Shown: positions 12,593-26,069, counted from the first letter of the stretch. The stretch is 64,000 bases of DNA from Phalacrocorax aristotelis (GCF_949628215.1 NC_134280.1:8257795-8321794); one strand, 5' to 3'. Numbers and translations: made by a program. Notes: generated by a model from the letters alone, not told the origin.

Positions 12593-12641
12593 CTCTTGCC
12601 TCCAATTCCAGAGCCATGTACGAGTAGCAGGAATGGAACAG
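12593..12641 (+). other. exon-like segment (candidate cassette/poison exon)
   Basis: A strong acceptor (ttttttgttttccag) and a strong donor (AACAG|GTGAGG) bracket 49 bases. Spliced after the phase-0 exon ending at 12134, it would read LLPPIPEPCTSSRNGTG. The first three bases of codon space shared with the next exon then give a stop (G|GA TGA) at once. Splice use is an inference from the signals only. Confidence 0.3.
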
Positions 12642-13144
12642 GTGAGGGGAGCATGCTGGGTGAAAGAGCTGGCTTTTCAACTGGCTCACCATGGAGCATC
12701 ACAAAGGGCTTTTCTTCTGCTCTCTGCTTTCCTTTGGTTATGAAAGCCAGCCCATACTTGGCCCATAGAGCAGCTCTTCCCAGCGGCCTTTCTCTCAGCT
12801 CTGCTCTGTCCTGTCCTGCTTGCTTCCTTTCAGTAGTGGGTATTAACTTCCCTGAGCTCTACTCATCCAAACCAGCTACTCACTGGGAGAGCCATTTGGT
12901 AGTGGTTCCACTCCCAGAAGACTCTTTTATTAAAAAGAGTCTCAAACAAAATGAGGCTTCAGTTCAGTTATTGTATATACAAACCAACCTGGACCTTCTG
13001 TATTCAGCCTTCATGAAGTTTGGTCTATTTGTAAGTGTGCGCAGACTTTTGCACTGGGGTTTCACCCTGCCAAGTACCATTCTCAACACATCAGTAGAGA
13101 GAAACCTAATCTCACTTCCAACCAGGAGATGGAGGCAGAGCTGG

Positions 13145-13161
13145 AAAAAAAAAAAAAAAAA
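13145..13161. repeat. poly-A tract (17 A)
   Basis: An uninterrupted run of 17 A in a TMEM163 intron. It contributes the Lys run near the end of the chance open frame 12473-13198. Confidence 0.8.
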
Positions 13162-15038
13162 GGCAAAAATGGAATTTCAACTTGTTACCCTCTGTTAACA
13201 ATGCAGACGACCTACTGCGTCCTGTGCTCCCATGGAAACTTCCAAGAAGCTGGGCAACTACAGAAACTTATTTTCAGTACTTTAACGAAATTTGGGAAAA
13301 GATGAATAGTGTAGCAAAAGCCCATGAACTAATGCATTACTGAATTGCAGCCAGGTACATTGTCTGACTGCAGGTGTTTCATGTTCTATTTGCATTTTAT
13401 TTTTCCTCTTTTCCAGTCTTCAAAATTTGCTGCCTCCTCAGCTCTGCTGGCGTAACAGCACATTAAGTTGTTCACCAGCCTGGTTCTGTCAGAATGATCT
13501 AGGTTAGCTTAAACACTTTTAATAGTCAGTTGTTAAACTCAGCCAAAACATTTTGACAGAAATGGGTTAGGGAGTGAGCATGGATGCTGTTGTGCCAGTA
13601 AAGCTGAGGGAGATCCTGGTACGGGTGAGGGGAGGCCCTACGGTCATGGGCAGCTGCAGGACAACCTTTTGACTTGGCTGTACCCAAACAGTGCATCTGG
13701 CTACAGTTTGACTCCTATTTAGTGAGAAAATGAAATACATAGTCTTGATGCTGTGAAGTGGGAGTAAAGTAAGAAAGGAGGGTGCAATTATAATAAAAAC
13801 ACCCGTTTGGTGAATTTATGGTGGCGTAGATTGGATTAATCTGGAAATTTGGATGTCTCAGTCTAATTAATTGTGGGCAAATGCCCTAATAAATCCAGCA
13901 GTGGGAATAAAAGTTTAAAAAGGCTGTCATCTGTATCTCACTTTTCTATTGTTACAGGCACTGTCTATACATGAAGGCTCTGTCTTACATGGGAGGAAAT
14001 GTCTCCTATTTGCAGCATCAAAGTTATTTTGACTTGCAGACATGTTGTATTTCCTCATTTTTAATTTTCAATTTTTGAAATGCACTTATAGTGGGGAGAA
14101 AAATATGAAATTAGAGCTACAGAAAGGTATCCACAAAGAGAAGCTCCCACTACATTTCAAGTGTCCTGTAAGGATAATTTGTACAAATCCCTTTTGTCAC
14201 AGACTGCCTTGGATTCAGACTTTGGTGTGCTAAGACTGTGTCAAGTAGGTAGAAGTTAGGGTGGGTGCTGCTTACGTTTGACACAGTATCAGGATAAATA
14301 GATAATTTTATTCCCATGACGTCAGGCTGATTGTTCTCGCCCATTTAGTCACTCAAGTACTGTCAACTGTTTGAAAGATGTATCTTGCAGAGCATGGACT
14401 GTGGCTGACTAGTGGCAGGGTAAAAGCCACATGCACGCACAAAGGTTTTTCATACCTTGCAATTCTGCCTGGAAAGTAGGTTAGAACAAGGGCTGAAAAA
14501 AGATGGTACGTCTGTTCAGTGTCTCTTAAATGACACGAAGAGGATTCTTATTTCAAAGTCTTTCAGTACATCTCACTGCGGGACACCAATTCAGAAAGGA
14601 TTGCATGACTGGTGAAATATGTCTTTGTAAACCAAGAATAACACTGAAAAATAGGGAGACCAAGAGAACAGCATTACTGCTGCAAGTCGTGGCCAGTGAG
14701 GTATTACGCCTAGGAATTGCTACATTAAAAATCGTTGGGGGAAAAGGATGTTGTTTAATAGAAACGTTTTCAGTTGGTCTAGCTGTGCCTGAATCTGATC
14801 CTGATTTTCTGTTTGCGTAATGCTCCCTTAGCTGCTCTGTGTCTCAGCAGAAATAGTCATTCTTCCCAGTTGTTTGGCTCTTTGCTGATGGAGTATGTTC
14901 TCAGCTAATCCACAGCTGCCCAGGCGATATCATTAGCATCTTAGTAGAGTGGAAATCTGCTGAAGTTAAATCAGTAAGAGGGAGAAGTTTCTGCCTCGAC
15001 TCTTCTATTCAGGGTGCTGTGTTCTACTTCTCGGACCA

Positions 15039-15060
15039 CCAATGAGCTAATTGCTAATTA
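15039..15060. promoter_or_regulatory. candidate homeodomain-type site cluster
   Basis: CCAAT at 15039-15043 is followed at once by two tandem copies of GCTAATT (15046-15052 and 15053-15059), giving two TAATT homeodomain-like cores 7 bp apart. This is sequence similarity to binding cores only. Such AT-rich motifs are common by chance. Confidence 0.15.
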
Positions 15061-17369
15061 TACCAATTTTTGTAATATCTTATAATGTAATTTAGCTATA
15101 ATGTATGGACATATATGGAAAAATTATAGAAAGGCATTTTCTGCTAACGGCTTTTTGCATAGCAGTGAAGTAACCAGTTCTGCATCAAAATAGTGACCTG
15201 AAATATTTTTCTGATGGTGATTTCTGTATTACTGGGATTTCATATTAATGTGATGCTCTGATGCCAGGGTAGTAACCTCATGCTGTGAGCAAGAACAGAA
15301 CGTTAAGACCAAGGAAGGGTAGTGTAACTCCACTGGTGTCCCAAACTGGTATAAAACTAGGGTGAAGAGCTCTGTGCTACATTAAGAGGATATATGTACG
15401 CTTCAACATAAGTTTCACATGTGAGTCATAGTCACATGATTTAAAAAATTTTTTTGTACAGTTTACGTCTTTATTAGTCTGTCTTGAAGCAAAGGTCATT
15501 GAAGATGTGGGTACTTTTCAAAGTGTCTCGTGAAATTTTAGATGTGTGACTTCAATATTAGGGGAGAAAATGCAGCTGAAACCCAACTGGAAGACGTTGC
15601 TCTTGGTGTTCAGATACTGAACACAAAGCTTATATTGTCAGTCTTGAAGACAGAAATGGTTTGGAATGCATTGCTCTGCTGTTTGTGGGGGGATTTAAGA
15701 TTAATGTAATGTTAGTCAGAGCAACATGACTGCATCATTCTCAGAACTATAAAGTCTCTTTTTACATCTTAATTTGTGGTAAACTTCAGTGACTTTGTCG
15801 GGGTTGAATATTGGGAGCGGTTATAATTTCTCTGGCTTCATTTTAATTTGCATAAGTTTTGGAGAAAATGGTATGATGTGGATAAGTTTAATTTAAGAAA
15901 TGAAACAGATGAAGCAATTAAGTATCTGCTTGTTAATTGTAAGGTGCTATGATTGAAATCCTGAAAGCATAGTCAGTCACTTCTGAATAATTCTGGATCA
16001 ATTATACAAGGTTCATTGTTTTTCTTGTGGCATATAAGATACATTGGTTACATAATCTGTCAGTTCTTAATACGCATGTAGTAAGAAAGATATTTCCTTG
16101 GAAAGAATTTGAGATCTTTAATGTAGAGATTCTGTTGTCCTTGAAGCGGATCTCAGAAGAGTTGCCTTCATGAAAATACTACCAATAACAAAGGACTAAG
16201 GAATCATTTGAAATACTTCAAATGTTTTGAACACAGGTTTTCTTTTACTTATGTGGACATTTAGAAACAAGAGTCTTGACTATTGTCATTTCATGTGATG
16301 ATTTCAGCTGCAGATCTGATGGTTCTCACCAGGATTTGGAGAACCAAAAGGAGAATGACAGGTTTACACATTAATGGCGTTTTCAGCTCGACTACCCCCT
16401 CCTGTAAGGGGCTTAAACGTCCACAGTTCCTTGTTAGACTGCAGAGAGGAGCTACTTAATTTACAGGACAGGAGCTCAAGTTCAGCTCAGTCAGGCATTT
16501 TTCAGTCACCTGTTTGAATTCTCTTTTTTTTTCCATGCCAAATGTAATTTTGTTGAAACAGTGTGAATGACAGCACTCCTGATCTGCACTGGCATAGGAG
16601 AGAGGACAATTAGAGCTCCTGACTTTCTGAATTTCTTAATACTGCTTCTGCCTTTCTTTTCTGCTTTTTGTTTGGTTTACCTCTTTCTCTGTGTTAAGAA
16701 AAATAAATAATAGGTAGTGTATGTCACTATGCATGCTTTCAGCACAGCTGATGCTTTTTGTAATTATTTTTAATGCTTCAAAACCTTGGGAAACACAGAA
16801 ATGGTTTTCCTTTCCTTTGGTCCTTTTGGTTCCCTTGCTTGATATGCCAAGGACTGTAGTTAACTTTGAAATAGCCTGTAAGGCAACATATGAATCACTA
16901 GGTAGATTAATTGGTTTAAAATATGGGTAAGTTTAATGATAAGTGTTTGTCTGGAATTTTGACTCCTGGTAACATGTGTGTTTTCTATATGCAACAGCAA
17001 CTGTGGCCATACCAGGTCAGGCTAAAGGTCCATCTTTGGTCATCACTGACTTTCTTCACACCTTTCTTTTTAGTTTTATCTCCATTTTCAGATGAGGAAG
17101 CCTGAAGAGCCCACAGGATTCTAGGTATAGGGGTACCAGGGATTTATACAATATGTTGATTCTGGAAAATTTCTACTGAGCACTGAATTGATATTTTTAC
17201 AGAACTTCAAGTGTAGATTCCCTCTCCTGCACTTAATAGCAAGTTCAGAAATTGTCACTGTAGGTAAACTTAGGGTTTTCCCTGTGCACTGTACTTTCTT
17301 TTTAATTATGATATAAATATAAGCCTGCCCTAAAAAATGAGATTCTGTGTCAGGAGAGTTGGCCAGTGA

Positions 17370-17420
17370 ATTAATTATACACTTACTATATAATTCTGTA
17401 TTTGTATTAATTATACACTT
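17370..17420. repeat. 15-bp direct repeat, 36-bp period
   Basis: ATTAATTATACACTT occurs at 17370-17384 and again at 17406-17420. It is a small local duplication in a TMEM163 intron. Confidence 0.7.
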
Positions 17421-19313
17421 CTTACTGTCATGGGGAAAAGTTTCTTTTCAAGTAACTGAGATACACGTTAATCCTCAGGGTTCAAAATACAGTCCCTTTT
17501 GCTAGTGGTTTCAATATTTGCGATGTAGAGCAGTGTTTTCCAACAACTGATCAATAGACTTGTATTGCTTATTGTGTTTTTAACTGAATGAATTAATGAA
17601 GTAATGAATTACGGTGTTGATGATAAAGGTAGATGTAGGAGAAATATTGCAGCTGAAGGGATCTGTTTGCCCCAAAAGTCTGGAAACTGCCAATATTGAA
17701 TATATGCAGTGAGAAGTGTAATGGATTTTTTTCTCCCACGTTTTTGAAGCTTTGGACATTACTTTCAGTGAGCATGAGAAAATGTATTATGGGTCTCTGA
17801 TTTTTGGACAGAGGAGTAAGTGATGAGAATAAAGCTTTCATGTCCCTTCCAGAGAGGATCTGTCTGGCGTGTAACCTTACCTTGAATTTGCAGAGATGCT
17901 GCATTTTCCTTTGGAGGCAAATTTGTGCGGGGGTGTGTAAGTAGGTGCAGTTTCTATATGCATCAACACATACACACAAGTAACTTTTTTTTTATCAAGG
18001 TGTGACCTCCATTCTCATTTGCCTGAAAGTATTTTTAATTAAAGCTTTCTTATTTTATGAATTTAGAGATGTGATGATATCTTCCACTTGTCTTGGAACA
18101 TGTTGGTTTTGAAGGAAATCCTACTGTTTCTCTCCTTATCATATAGCTCAGATGCTGAGATATTTGGGTAAGATTTCCTGTAAAAAGTAGGTGTATGGGG
18201 TGCTGTACAGAGCCCATCCAGTGCTGCCAGCCCTTCCCAGAATTTTTAAGTGACACTTAGACTTCCTGTGCATGTGCTATACAGTGGATTTGCCCAAACA
18301 CTATGCATATATGTACAATGAGAAGCTGCGCACATGCTACTGTACACCTGGAAAACTTGAAAAAATATGGAAAGATTGGAAAATCCAAAGAAAACAATTT
18401 TTTTTTTACAGGGAAGGGAGCTATACCATTAATCTATGGGAACCTTACAGCTACAAATTCCATGTCTTCCTGTGTTCTCCTATTTTTTTTCTATAGCTGT
18501 GAATTTCTTAGTTGTGAATCTTTGTTCTTTGAGAGTCTGCTTCAGCATGACATGCTGCAGTTATTATTTCAGTTTCATATCGTTGACCCCTAAGGAAATA
18601 TTTTCCACTGATTAGATCTCCCCTCCACCCCCCACCCCCTTCTTTGTTCCTAATACACTTGCTGGAAGTGTTAGAAGAAGTAGGCCAGCTGCTCTTCTTT
18701 CTGGGGCGTTTGGAATTAAGAATTGTGATAATTTTAGCTGTTGTTCAAAACACCTGACTTAAAAAGCTAATCAGTATTTGATATTTGGAATATAAGACCT
18801 TCATTCTTTTTACCTTTCCACTTAGTTTTAATTGACTATTTCTCAGATGATGTAATTTAAGGTTTTTTTTTTCCTACAATGTTGAGTGTTGAACCTAAAA
18901 TAAAATCACTTCTTGTTGGCTCAGAAATTATTTGCGATGGTTTTTTTCCCCGTTGCTATTGGATTCAGAATATTTTGCCTATTGTTACTCGCAGCATTTG
19001 TTCTCCAACATATATTAGCTGTAATAAGATAATTCCCACTAGGAAAAGGAATTATCATTCCTTTATTGATGTTTCAGAGAGCTATATCCACAGCCAGTAC
19101 TGACCCTGAGGATTTGGTATGCGCACATTTCGTTACAAATAAGGAAGAACAGCGATATTGCATATTGTTGATGACATCATGCTTGGATTTCTGTGTAAAT
19201 TTTAGTGATTGTTTGATGCTTTGTTAAAATATTGAGAAAGGAGTTTAAAACTCAAATTAAACATAGGTTTTGAGTGTTGGTTTATGTCTGCATTTGCTAG
19301 TCTGCCTTGCTAG

Positions 19314-19333
19314 ATGCAAATGCTAATTTGCAT
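19314..19333. promoter_or_regulatory. palindromic pair of octamer (POU) motifs
   Basis: ATGCAAAT at 19314-19321 and its exact reverse complement ATTTGCAT at 19326-19333 are separated by four bases. ATGCAAAT is the canonical octamer bound by POU-domain factors. A further partial copy (GCATTTGC) lies about 25 bp upstream. Regulatory function is an inference. Confidence 0.3.
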
Positions 19334-22300
19334 TTGCCATTTCCCTGATAAAAATCCTTTTTCATTTGCCCCTTTACCTTCTTCACATCAATTACTATAT
19401 ATTCTTGGATAGTATAAATATAATTTAAGTGTAAATGGTGTATTTTATTTTGACTGTTGCCACAAAGAATTTGCAGATCTTTTCCTGTTTGTTAAAGAAG
19501 GCTAGAAAAGCCCAACCCAGCCACACTGAGAATGACTGTTTTAATTTCACCTGGGGTTGTAAATCAATATCCATTTACTATTCAGTTACTGCTTGCATTT
19601 CCCTAGGTAATAGTATAACACATGTAATGTCAATGCAGTTTGGCATTTGTCCTCATTAGTATGGCAAAGGACACTTTTTTGCAAGAGTAAGCAAACATCA
19701 TGCCATATTTCTGATGTTTCCTGCAGAACAAAGAAGGAAAAATGTGATCAGTTTGTGTACAAAAGACGTGCAGCACATCTGATGTGCCTTCACTGCCTCT
19801 ATAAATGAAGTCACTTGAAAGATTAGGCTGTGTGTAATTCTATCATATACTGTTGACTAAAGTAAAAATGGGAAGCTAGGGGTGGCACAGTGTAGCTTTA
19901 TGAGTTCTAATTTATTTACTACTTTAATCGTCTATAATAAATACATCATAAATATATTTAACTATGTCAACAGTTGAATTATAGGTCAATAGCACTATAG
20001 CAAATAATACTTGTGATTATATACATATAATATATGTCCTTATACATACTTCCCTATACATTTCTAATGTCTAAGATACATAGCTGTTTGATGCTAAAAC
20101 AATGTAGATGAATTCTGGGACGATGGGAAGCATGAAGCATGAGTGATCACCGAGTTTCAAGTAGACCCTTTGCAGGAGTCCTAAGGTCACCTAAGATAGT
20201 TCTCCGGATTCATAGCGCCATGGTTCCTGGCCCCGGTGCCCCCGCTGCAGCATTCAGCACACCCTGTCTTTGTTATCTGTTTCTTGAAGAAGTGTTCTGT
20301 GCTGTGGAATTGCTTTGTCACAGCACTTTAGCACCAAAGGTACAAGTTTAAACATTCATAAGATTTTTTTTTTTTGTACTAATAATAGATCTTTATATCT
20401 CCATGTGAAGAGACTGTCTCCTACTTGAGTCAGACACTGGGCTCTCTGTTTTTTGCCAGTGAAGTGCAATTAAAATTCTTGTCCCTTTTGAAGTTAGCTG
20501 GTGAGAGAGACCCTCTGGCTTCCCAGAAGCTCCCTCTAGACTGTTAGATAAACTATTTATTACTTGGGAGAAAGTATGAGAGATTTGGATTTTTTTTTTA
20601 AAGTGTTTGTATTGGAAGCATCTCTGTTACTATCTATATAAACAGAATCCTTGAGGGGGGAGAAGGAGGGGAGCCCAGTTCTTTTTGGTTAAGTAACATG
20701 CTGCACGGAGTGGCTTTTAGTGATCCGACAGCCGGTGGGCCAATTTGACATGAGAGGTGCTGAGGGACCTGGAGGAGCAGGAGGTGGTGGAAGGCATGTG
20801 GGGATGGGGATCAAGGTGGTAGCAGGACCTGATGGATGCTGTGGAAGATGGTGACCAATCACCTGGACCAAAGAAGGGTCGTTGTGAGGATCTGTGAGAC
20901 AGACAGTTAGTTGCAGAGAAGGGCAAAATTAATATTTAATAACACAAACTCAGCTCAGTTTGGGCTAGCTATGACATCGCTCCTGCCAACAGCATCTGTG
21001 GTGTTCCAGGAATGTGTCCCTACCTCCTCAGCCAAGAGGAGTGAGGCTTAACAGAGAAGAGGTGCAACACCATGAGACATTGGCTTCTCTGGGAAGGAGA
21101 AAAGTGGTATGAAAAAGATGGTACCAGTAATTCCCAGCTCCTGTGGGAGTAGGGAGGTGGTTCAGCCTTTGGCTGGTTCACAGAGGAAGCCGAGGAGAGG
21201 GCAGAAGAGTGGAAAGAAACCTGCAGCTGTTGGGGGGTGGGAGAAGCTTGTTTTGGGTCACACTAGAATGAGATACTAAGGAGAGCCAGAGAGGATTGTA
21301 CATTGATTTTAATCATAATATTGTATGTGTAGTGACCACTGGGGAGGAACACTGAGCATGCCTTCTTCCTCCCATACTGATAAGTACCTTTCTACTCAAC
21401 ACTGTACACTTCAGGTAAAATAAGAACATTTTTACACCCCAAAAATAGAAGTGAAAGGACTGTAATTAAAGGGGAGAGGATGGAGGGGAGTTGGTAGAAA
21501 TAATATATGAAATCAGGGCAAAGTTTTAGGGTCAGAATTAGTGAGATGTATTCTAGGAAAAGATTAGGAGCACAAATCAGCTGAAATGTAGTTACTAGGC
21601 TGGGAATTGTGTTAAAGTATCTCCACCTAATAAGCCAAGCACTGAAGCATCGCCTGTGGGTTTTTTTTGTTGTTGTTGTTTCTACAATAGATTCAGAAAG
21701 AGATCAAAGTCACAGCATCATCAACAACAAATTTTCCTTAAGCCATAAGATTACTGCTGCTTTTGGTGAAATCCTTGAAAGCAGGGACAGGATTGTTGTC
21801 ACATTTTTGAAGACCTCTCTTCTCAGCCGCTCTCGTGGGGACAATGTGTTTGGATAAAGTGGAGGAAAGCTGCCTGCTGACTTCTATTATTCCTTTCCTA
21901 GGACCGAAAAAAGAGCATCCTAGGAAAACTTTCTTTTGGAAAACTGTCACAGCATAAAATCTTGCATAAAACTAATCTTTAACAGGGACATCGTAGTAGC
22001 TAGAGTGCTGTGTAGTGAGATGGCAGTCCAGGAAGGGCACCTCTTTTTATGTACAGTGCTGTTTTATACATGAAGCCATCTAATAAGTTACATGTGTCCT
22101 TTAATTAAGGTCTCATGTACAGTGTAGTAGTAATGAGGGACTATGATGAAAAGAAATGGAAAAGGAAAGAGCTTTATTTACCACACTAAGAAGCCTTTAT
22201 CATATGGAAATGATCAGAATTTAAATTTTTATCATCTGTCACAATTTGCTGCTGCTTTAATTAAAATAACACCAAGGACGTGTACAGCGAGTCTGGCTGG

Positions 22301-25300
22301 ATGGGCTTCGTGCTCTTAATGACTGTCAGATGGGAAGGCAAGGGGTACAGAGAGGGCAGGGCTGCAGGAAGATCCAGAGGGAGATGGTGCCAGATGGCCA
22401 GGCTTATTTTATTAATTTAGATCTCCATTATGGCTTCTTTTTTCTTCGTTTCTCCAAAGGGTGAGTTAGTTTAATGGGAATCATTTCACTGCCACAGTTT
22501 GACGTGTTTAACTCTTCAGAGCCCATAAGTGCTGCAGCAAAGTGCATGTATCAGTTGCGTGTCCCATCCGCTGGCTGCCCCCGCGAGGCCCCAGCTCTGG
22601 CCCAGGTGCTTAGCCCGCAGCAGCCCTCCTCAGGTAATTTGTTGAATCCCTATTAGCAGGTGCTTGCTACGTTGATGTCCCGACTTGTAGCGTACCAACA
22701 TAGCCAGCCGCTGTCCTAAACTGGTTCCAGCTTCTGATCATTGCAGCCAAGTAGTGCAAAGGCAGTGCTTTGAGCCTTTTCTCTCCTATTGATGCCTCAC
22801 CTGCTCAGGCAATGTGCCACAGGGGCTGTTCATGCTGCTGGGCTTCACCACGTATTTTGGGCTGATGTCTTACATTTGCAAAACTTTCTTGCTGCTAGCA
22901 AGTAGCCTCACTACTCTTCTTCCAGGTTTTGGGTGCCTGGACACCCAGAAAGCATAGCAAATTACTGAGGGAAGTGAATTTAAGAGACTTTTTTTTTTCC
23001 TCTTCGGTTTTGCTGTCATGCATCGTGCGCTCAGTTACTGAGGTGTCTGCTGCCTCCCCGTGGCTGTTGTGAAAAGCTGTGCACAACTGGAGATGGTGAT
23101 TTTAGATAGTATTTAAATTTAGGGATTTAGAGATAAAAAAAGGAATATCATCTTCTGAAAACCTGTTTGGCACAGTCTAAAGCAAGAAACTACCGAGACG
23201 TTTGCATTAAGAGCAGGGTTTTAAAATTTCGTCCCTTTCTGCGTCCACTCCGATGACAAAGGAGCTTTGATTTGTCAGGTCTTTTGCATCATCGTTTGTT
23301 ATTGGATTAGTAGTAGCAACAAAATGAGCTTGTCTTCTCTGATTCAGTTAAAAAACCCACCAAACTTATGAAGAATTTCTAGTTCCTGAACCCTCTATGA
23401 AAAGCCTGCTCATTAATTCCCTTCATGAGTTGATTCAGAAGTCTGTATCACGTTTAAGTCATTCTTGGATTCTAGAATAATTTTGATCATTACCGTATAG
23501 CTGGAACAAATGGCAAGATGCATTTCCACATACCATGAGTTTAGTGACACATGAAGGAAAAAAACTGAATTCACCCCAAAATTCTGTGGTATGTGCTGTG
23601 ACAAGAAAAAAACCAACTAGCTCAAAATAAGGTTCCATCCAAAGGATGAAATTGTGTGCTATAACACAGGGAATAAGGCATAACATTTCCAAGATTCTGA
23701 ATTAATACTGCGCTAATGAAAAAGCCTGTGCTTTGCTGAGAAGGAAGAAAAGAGGTAGGGATGCACAGGAGCTATCAGTAAGTTTTTTGGGAGTCTGTGG
23801 GGTGATGATGAAATAAGAGATCTCATGTAGACATTGAGCATTGGCAAGTGAGATGCAAGAGAAACACTGTTGAACTGTCGATTACTCCACTGAGCACCCA
23901 CCTGACACATGTTGCCTGCGGAAGGCTGGGGCTAGCCGCTGGCCTGTGCATGGCTGAGAGCAGATTCATGTTGGTACACCTCTTTACATTGCCCTTTTCA
24001 CCCCCTCCTCACTCACCATTTCATGAGTGAGGGGCCTTCATGCTCTTGAGAGCATCACAAGCAGGTTTGCTTGCCACAGTTACTGTTACAAATGATTAAA
24101 GTAGAAGCCAAACTCACTTATTTGTGGGAAGGAAGCTCACAGTCGGTATGATAGTATGGGAATGGCACTCCGAAAGCAACTCAGCAGGTTGGGGTAGAGA
24201 TGCCTAGGTTGGTGGAGCATATCTTTCTGCTTCAGATTATTCTGAAGTCTTACACATGCTGTATATTAAATATTACATTAAAGAATCTAATAAATATTAG
24301 GTGAGATGAGATAAAATCTGAAGACCAATCAGAATTTGTCAGACTATCAAAGTTAAGTCTTTGGGCAAAGTGAATATACACTTTTGAGAAAGATGCACAA
24401 AATTTAGAGGCATGAATTTGACAAGGATGTCAAATTTCGAGTGATTTTTGCAAAGCTTATCCAGGCTTTTGGAGCTTTGTTGTAATTTCAGATCTTCTGA
24501 AAGCTCCCAGTTTCCCTTGTTAGGCTGATTGCAAGAAAATAGTCCTAGTCCTTCCTTAGTCCTTACCTAGCACTCCAAAATTGCCTGGGTCTTTTCCAGT
24601 CATTTTATTAGAATAATTTTACAAATGCTTTTTATCCTACCTTCTCCCAGTGCTTGAGTCCTGTGTTCTCACTGCTTCTATTTTACTCTCTTTCCCTCAG
24701 GGCATTTTTGTCTTAATATTCAATATTGTACCAGGATGAGAGAGAATAAGCTCATGGCTGAGAGTGAATGAAGTAAACTTTGAAAATTATATGACATAAA
24801 AAATGGTATAAAAATATATTGAATGATTTATTTAGGGATGTGAGTGCATTATACCAGTAATCTGATTCCTGGTATCTTCCTAAGCGGCTTTCAAAGCCAT
24901 TTTTTGATTTCTTTGGGTTTGGAATTGCTGCTAAAATAATGAAAATGGATGGAGCTTGATCATCATGACAATGTTTACTATCAACGGGCATTTTTGCCAG
25001 AGTGTTTTAATCAGTAACAGGGTCCCAATGGCACTGGCCCACTTAGACCTGTAGATAACAAAAAAAAGTTCTTGCTATTTCCTTCATTTCTACTGATGTT
25101 GCAGGACTTAAATTAAAGCTTCTATCAAGGGTTATAAATTAATGTATTTCAAAGCTCTGTGGTTAGATGGCAGGCAAGCATGCTAAGAGCTCGCTTGGGT
25201 TTCTCTGCAGAGCCCATGGGGTGAGGTACCTCCAGGGGGGAAAAGGCACAGGGACTCCCTTTAGGCACCTTACTGCAATGCTGGCATTTCAGTGCCCAGG

Positions 25301-26069
25301 AGTGTTTCCTCCCACACCAGCCAAACACAAAATAGTCAGGAGAAAGCGTTTGATGCCTCCAGGTGACTTTTTAGAGAATGTACATTAAAGAATTAGTTAC
25401 TCTTATTTGCCCTACATAGACATTCAGCTTTCTGTTGAGGCAGCCTAGGGAGCCTAGGCTATACATTCCAGTTAAGCAATGTGGTTATTTTTGTAGCTGT
25501 GAAACGCAAGTCCATGAAAAACTTGTTTTCTAACAAAGACCTAAACCTGCACTTTGGACATCCGTAAGCTACTCTTATGGATGTAGCTTGGACCAGACTT
25601 CACCTTAGAAGAAGGAAACAAAACAAAACCAAAGCAAGCGCAGAATCAGAAACAATATTATATGGTTATTTTTCACACCAATAATTACCAAAGGTCTGGT
25701 AAGTGGGATTCTACTCTCATGCCTTTATCCTGCACATGAGGACTTCATTACTGATTGCATTAGGCGCTAGACTACTAGGCAGTCTCCACTCAGCCCTGCA
25801 GGTATATAACCCCGTAAATGTGAGGAGTTTGGGTCAATTCGTAATTTGTTGCTTGGAACTATCATTAATTGTGTTTGCAAAAGCAATTGGAGATGGAAAT
25901 ATAAGCAAAATAAGCACCAGCTGTCATGAAAGTCGTAACTGAGGAAGTCTTTTTCTCAGGTTGCATACTTCAGTGGCACAAATAATTACATGATTACCAG
26001 TACTATTTGTCATTTAATATATGGGGCACAACTAGAAGACGTACTAATATCTGACATAATCTCTTTCAG

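Larger units (their letters stand above)
12135..26069 (+). other. TMEM163 intron, 13.9 kb
   Basis: No established coding exon lies inside. It contains a 49-bp exon-like segment at 12593, a 241-codon open frame at 12473-13198 judged non-coding, poly-A at 13145, a tandem GCTAATT at 15046, a 15-bp direct repeat at 17370/17406, and an octamer palindrome at 19314. A G-rich tract lies at about 20745-20850. I recognise nothing in the remaining sequence, and no clear CR1 copy is present. Confidence 0.8.

Noticed and set aside
17593..17979. 128-codon open frame on the - strand in a TMEM163 intron
   Set aside because: No domain, no splice context, and AT-rich intronic composition.
18620..18639. C-rich run as a quadruplex on the - strand
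   Set aside because: Only three tracts of three or more G, separated by single bases and a TGGA spacer; the fourth tract is missing.
20745..20850. G-rich tract as a G-quadruplex or minisatellite
   Set aside because: The G runs are mostly GG with only two GGGG tracts close together, and no regular period is visible.
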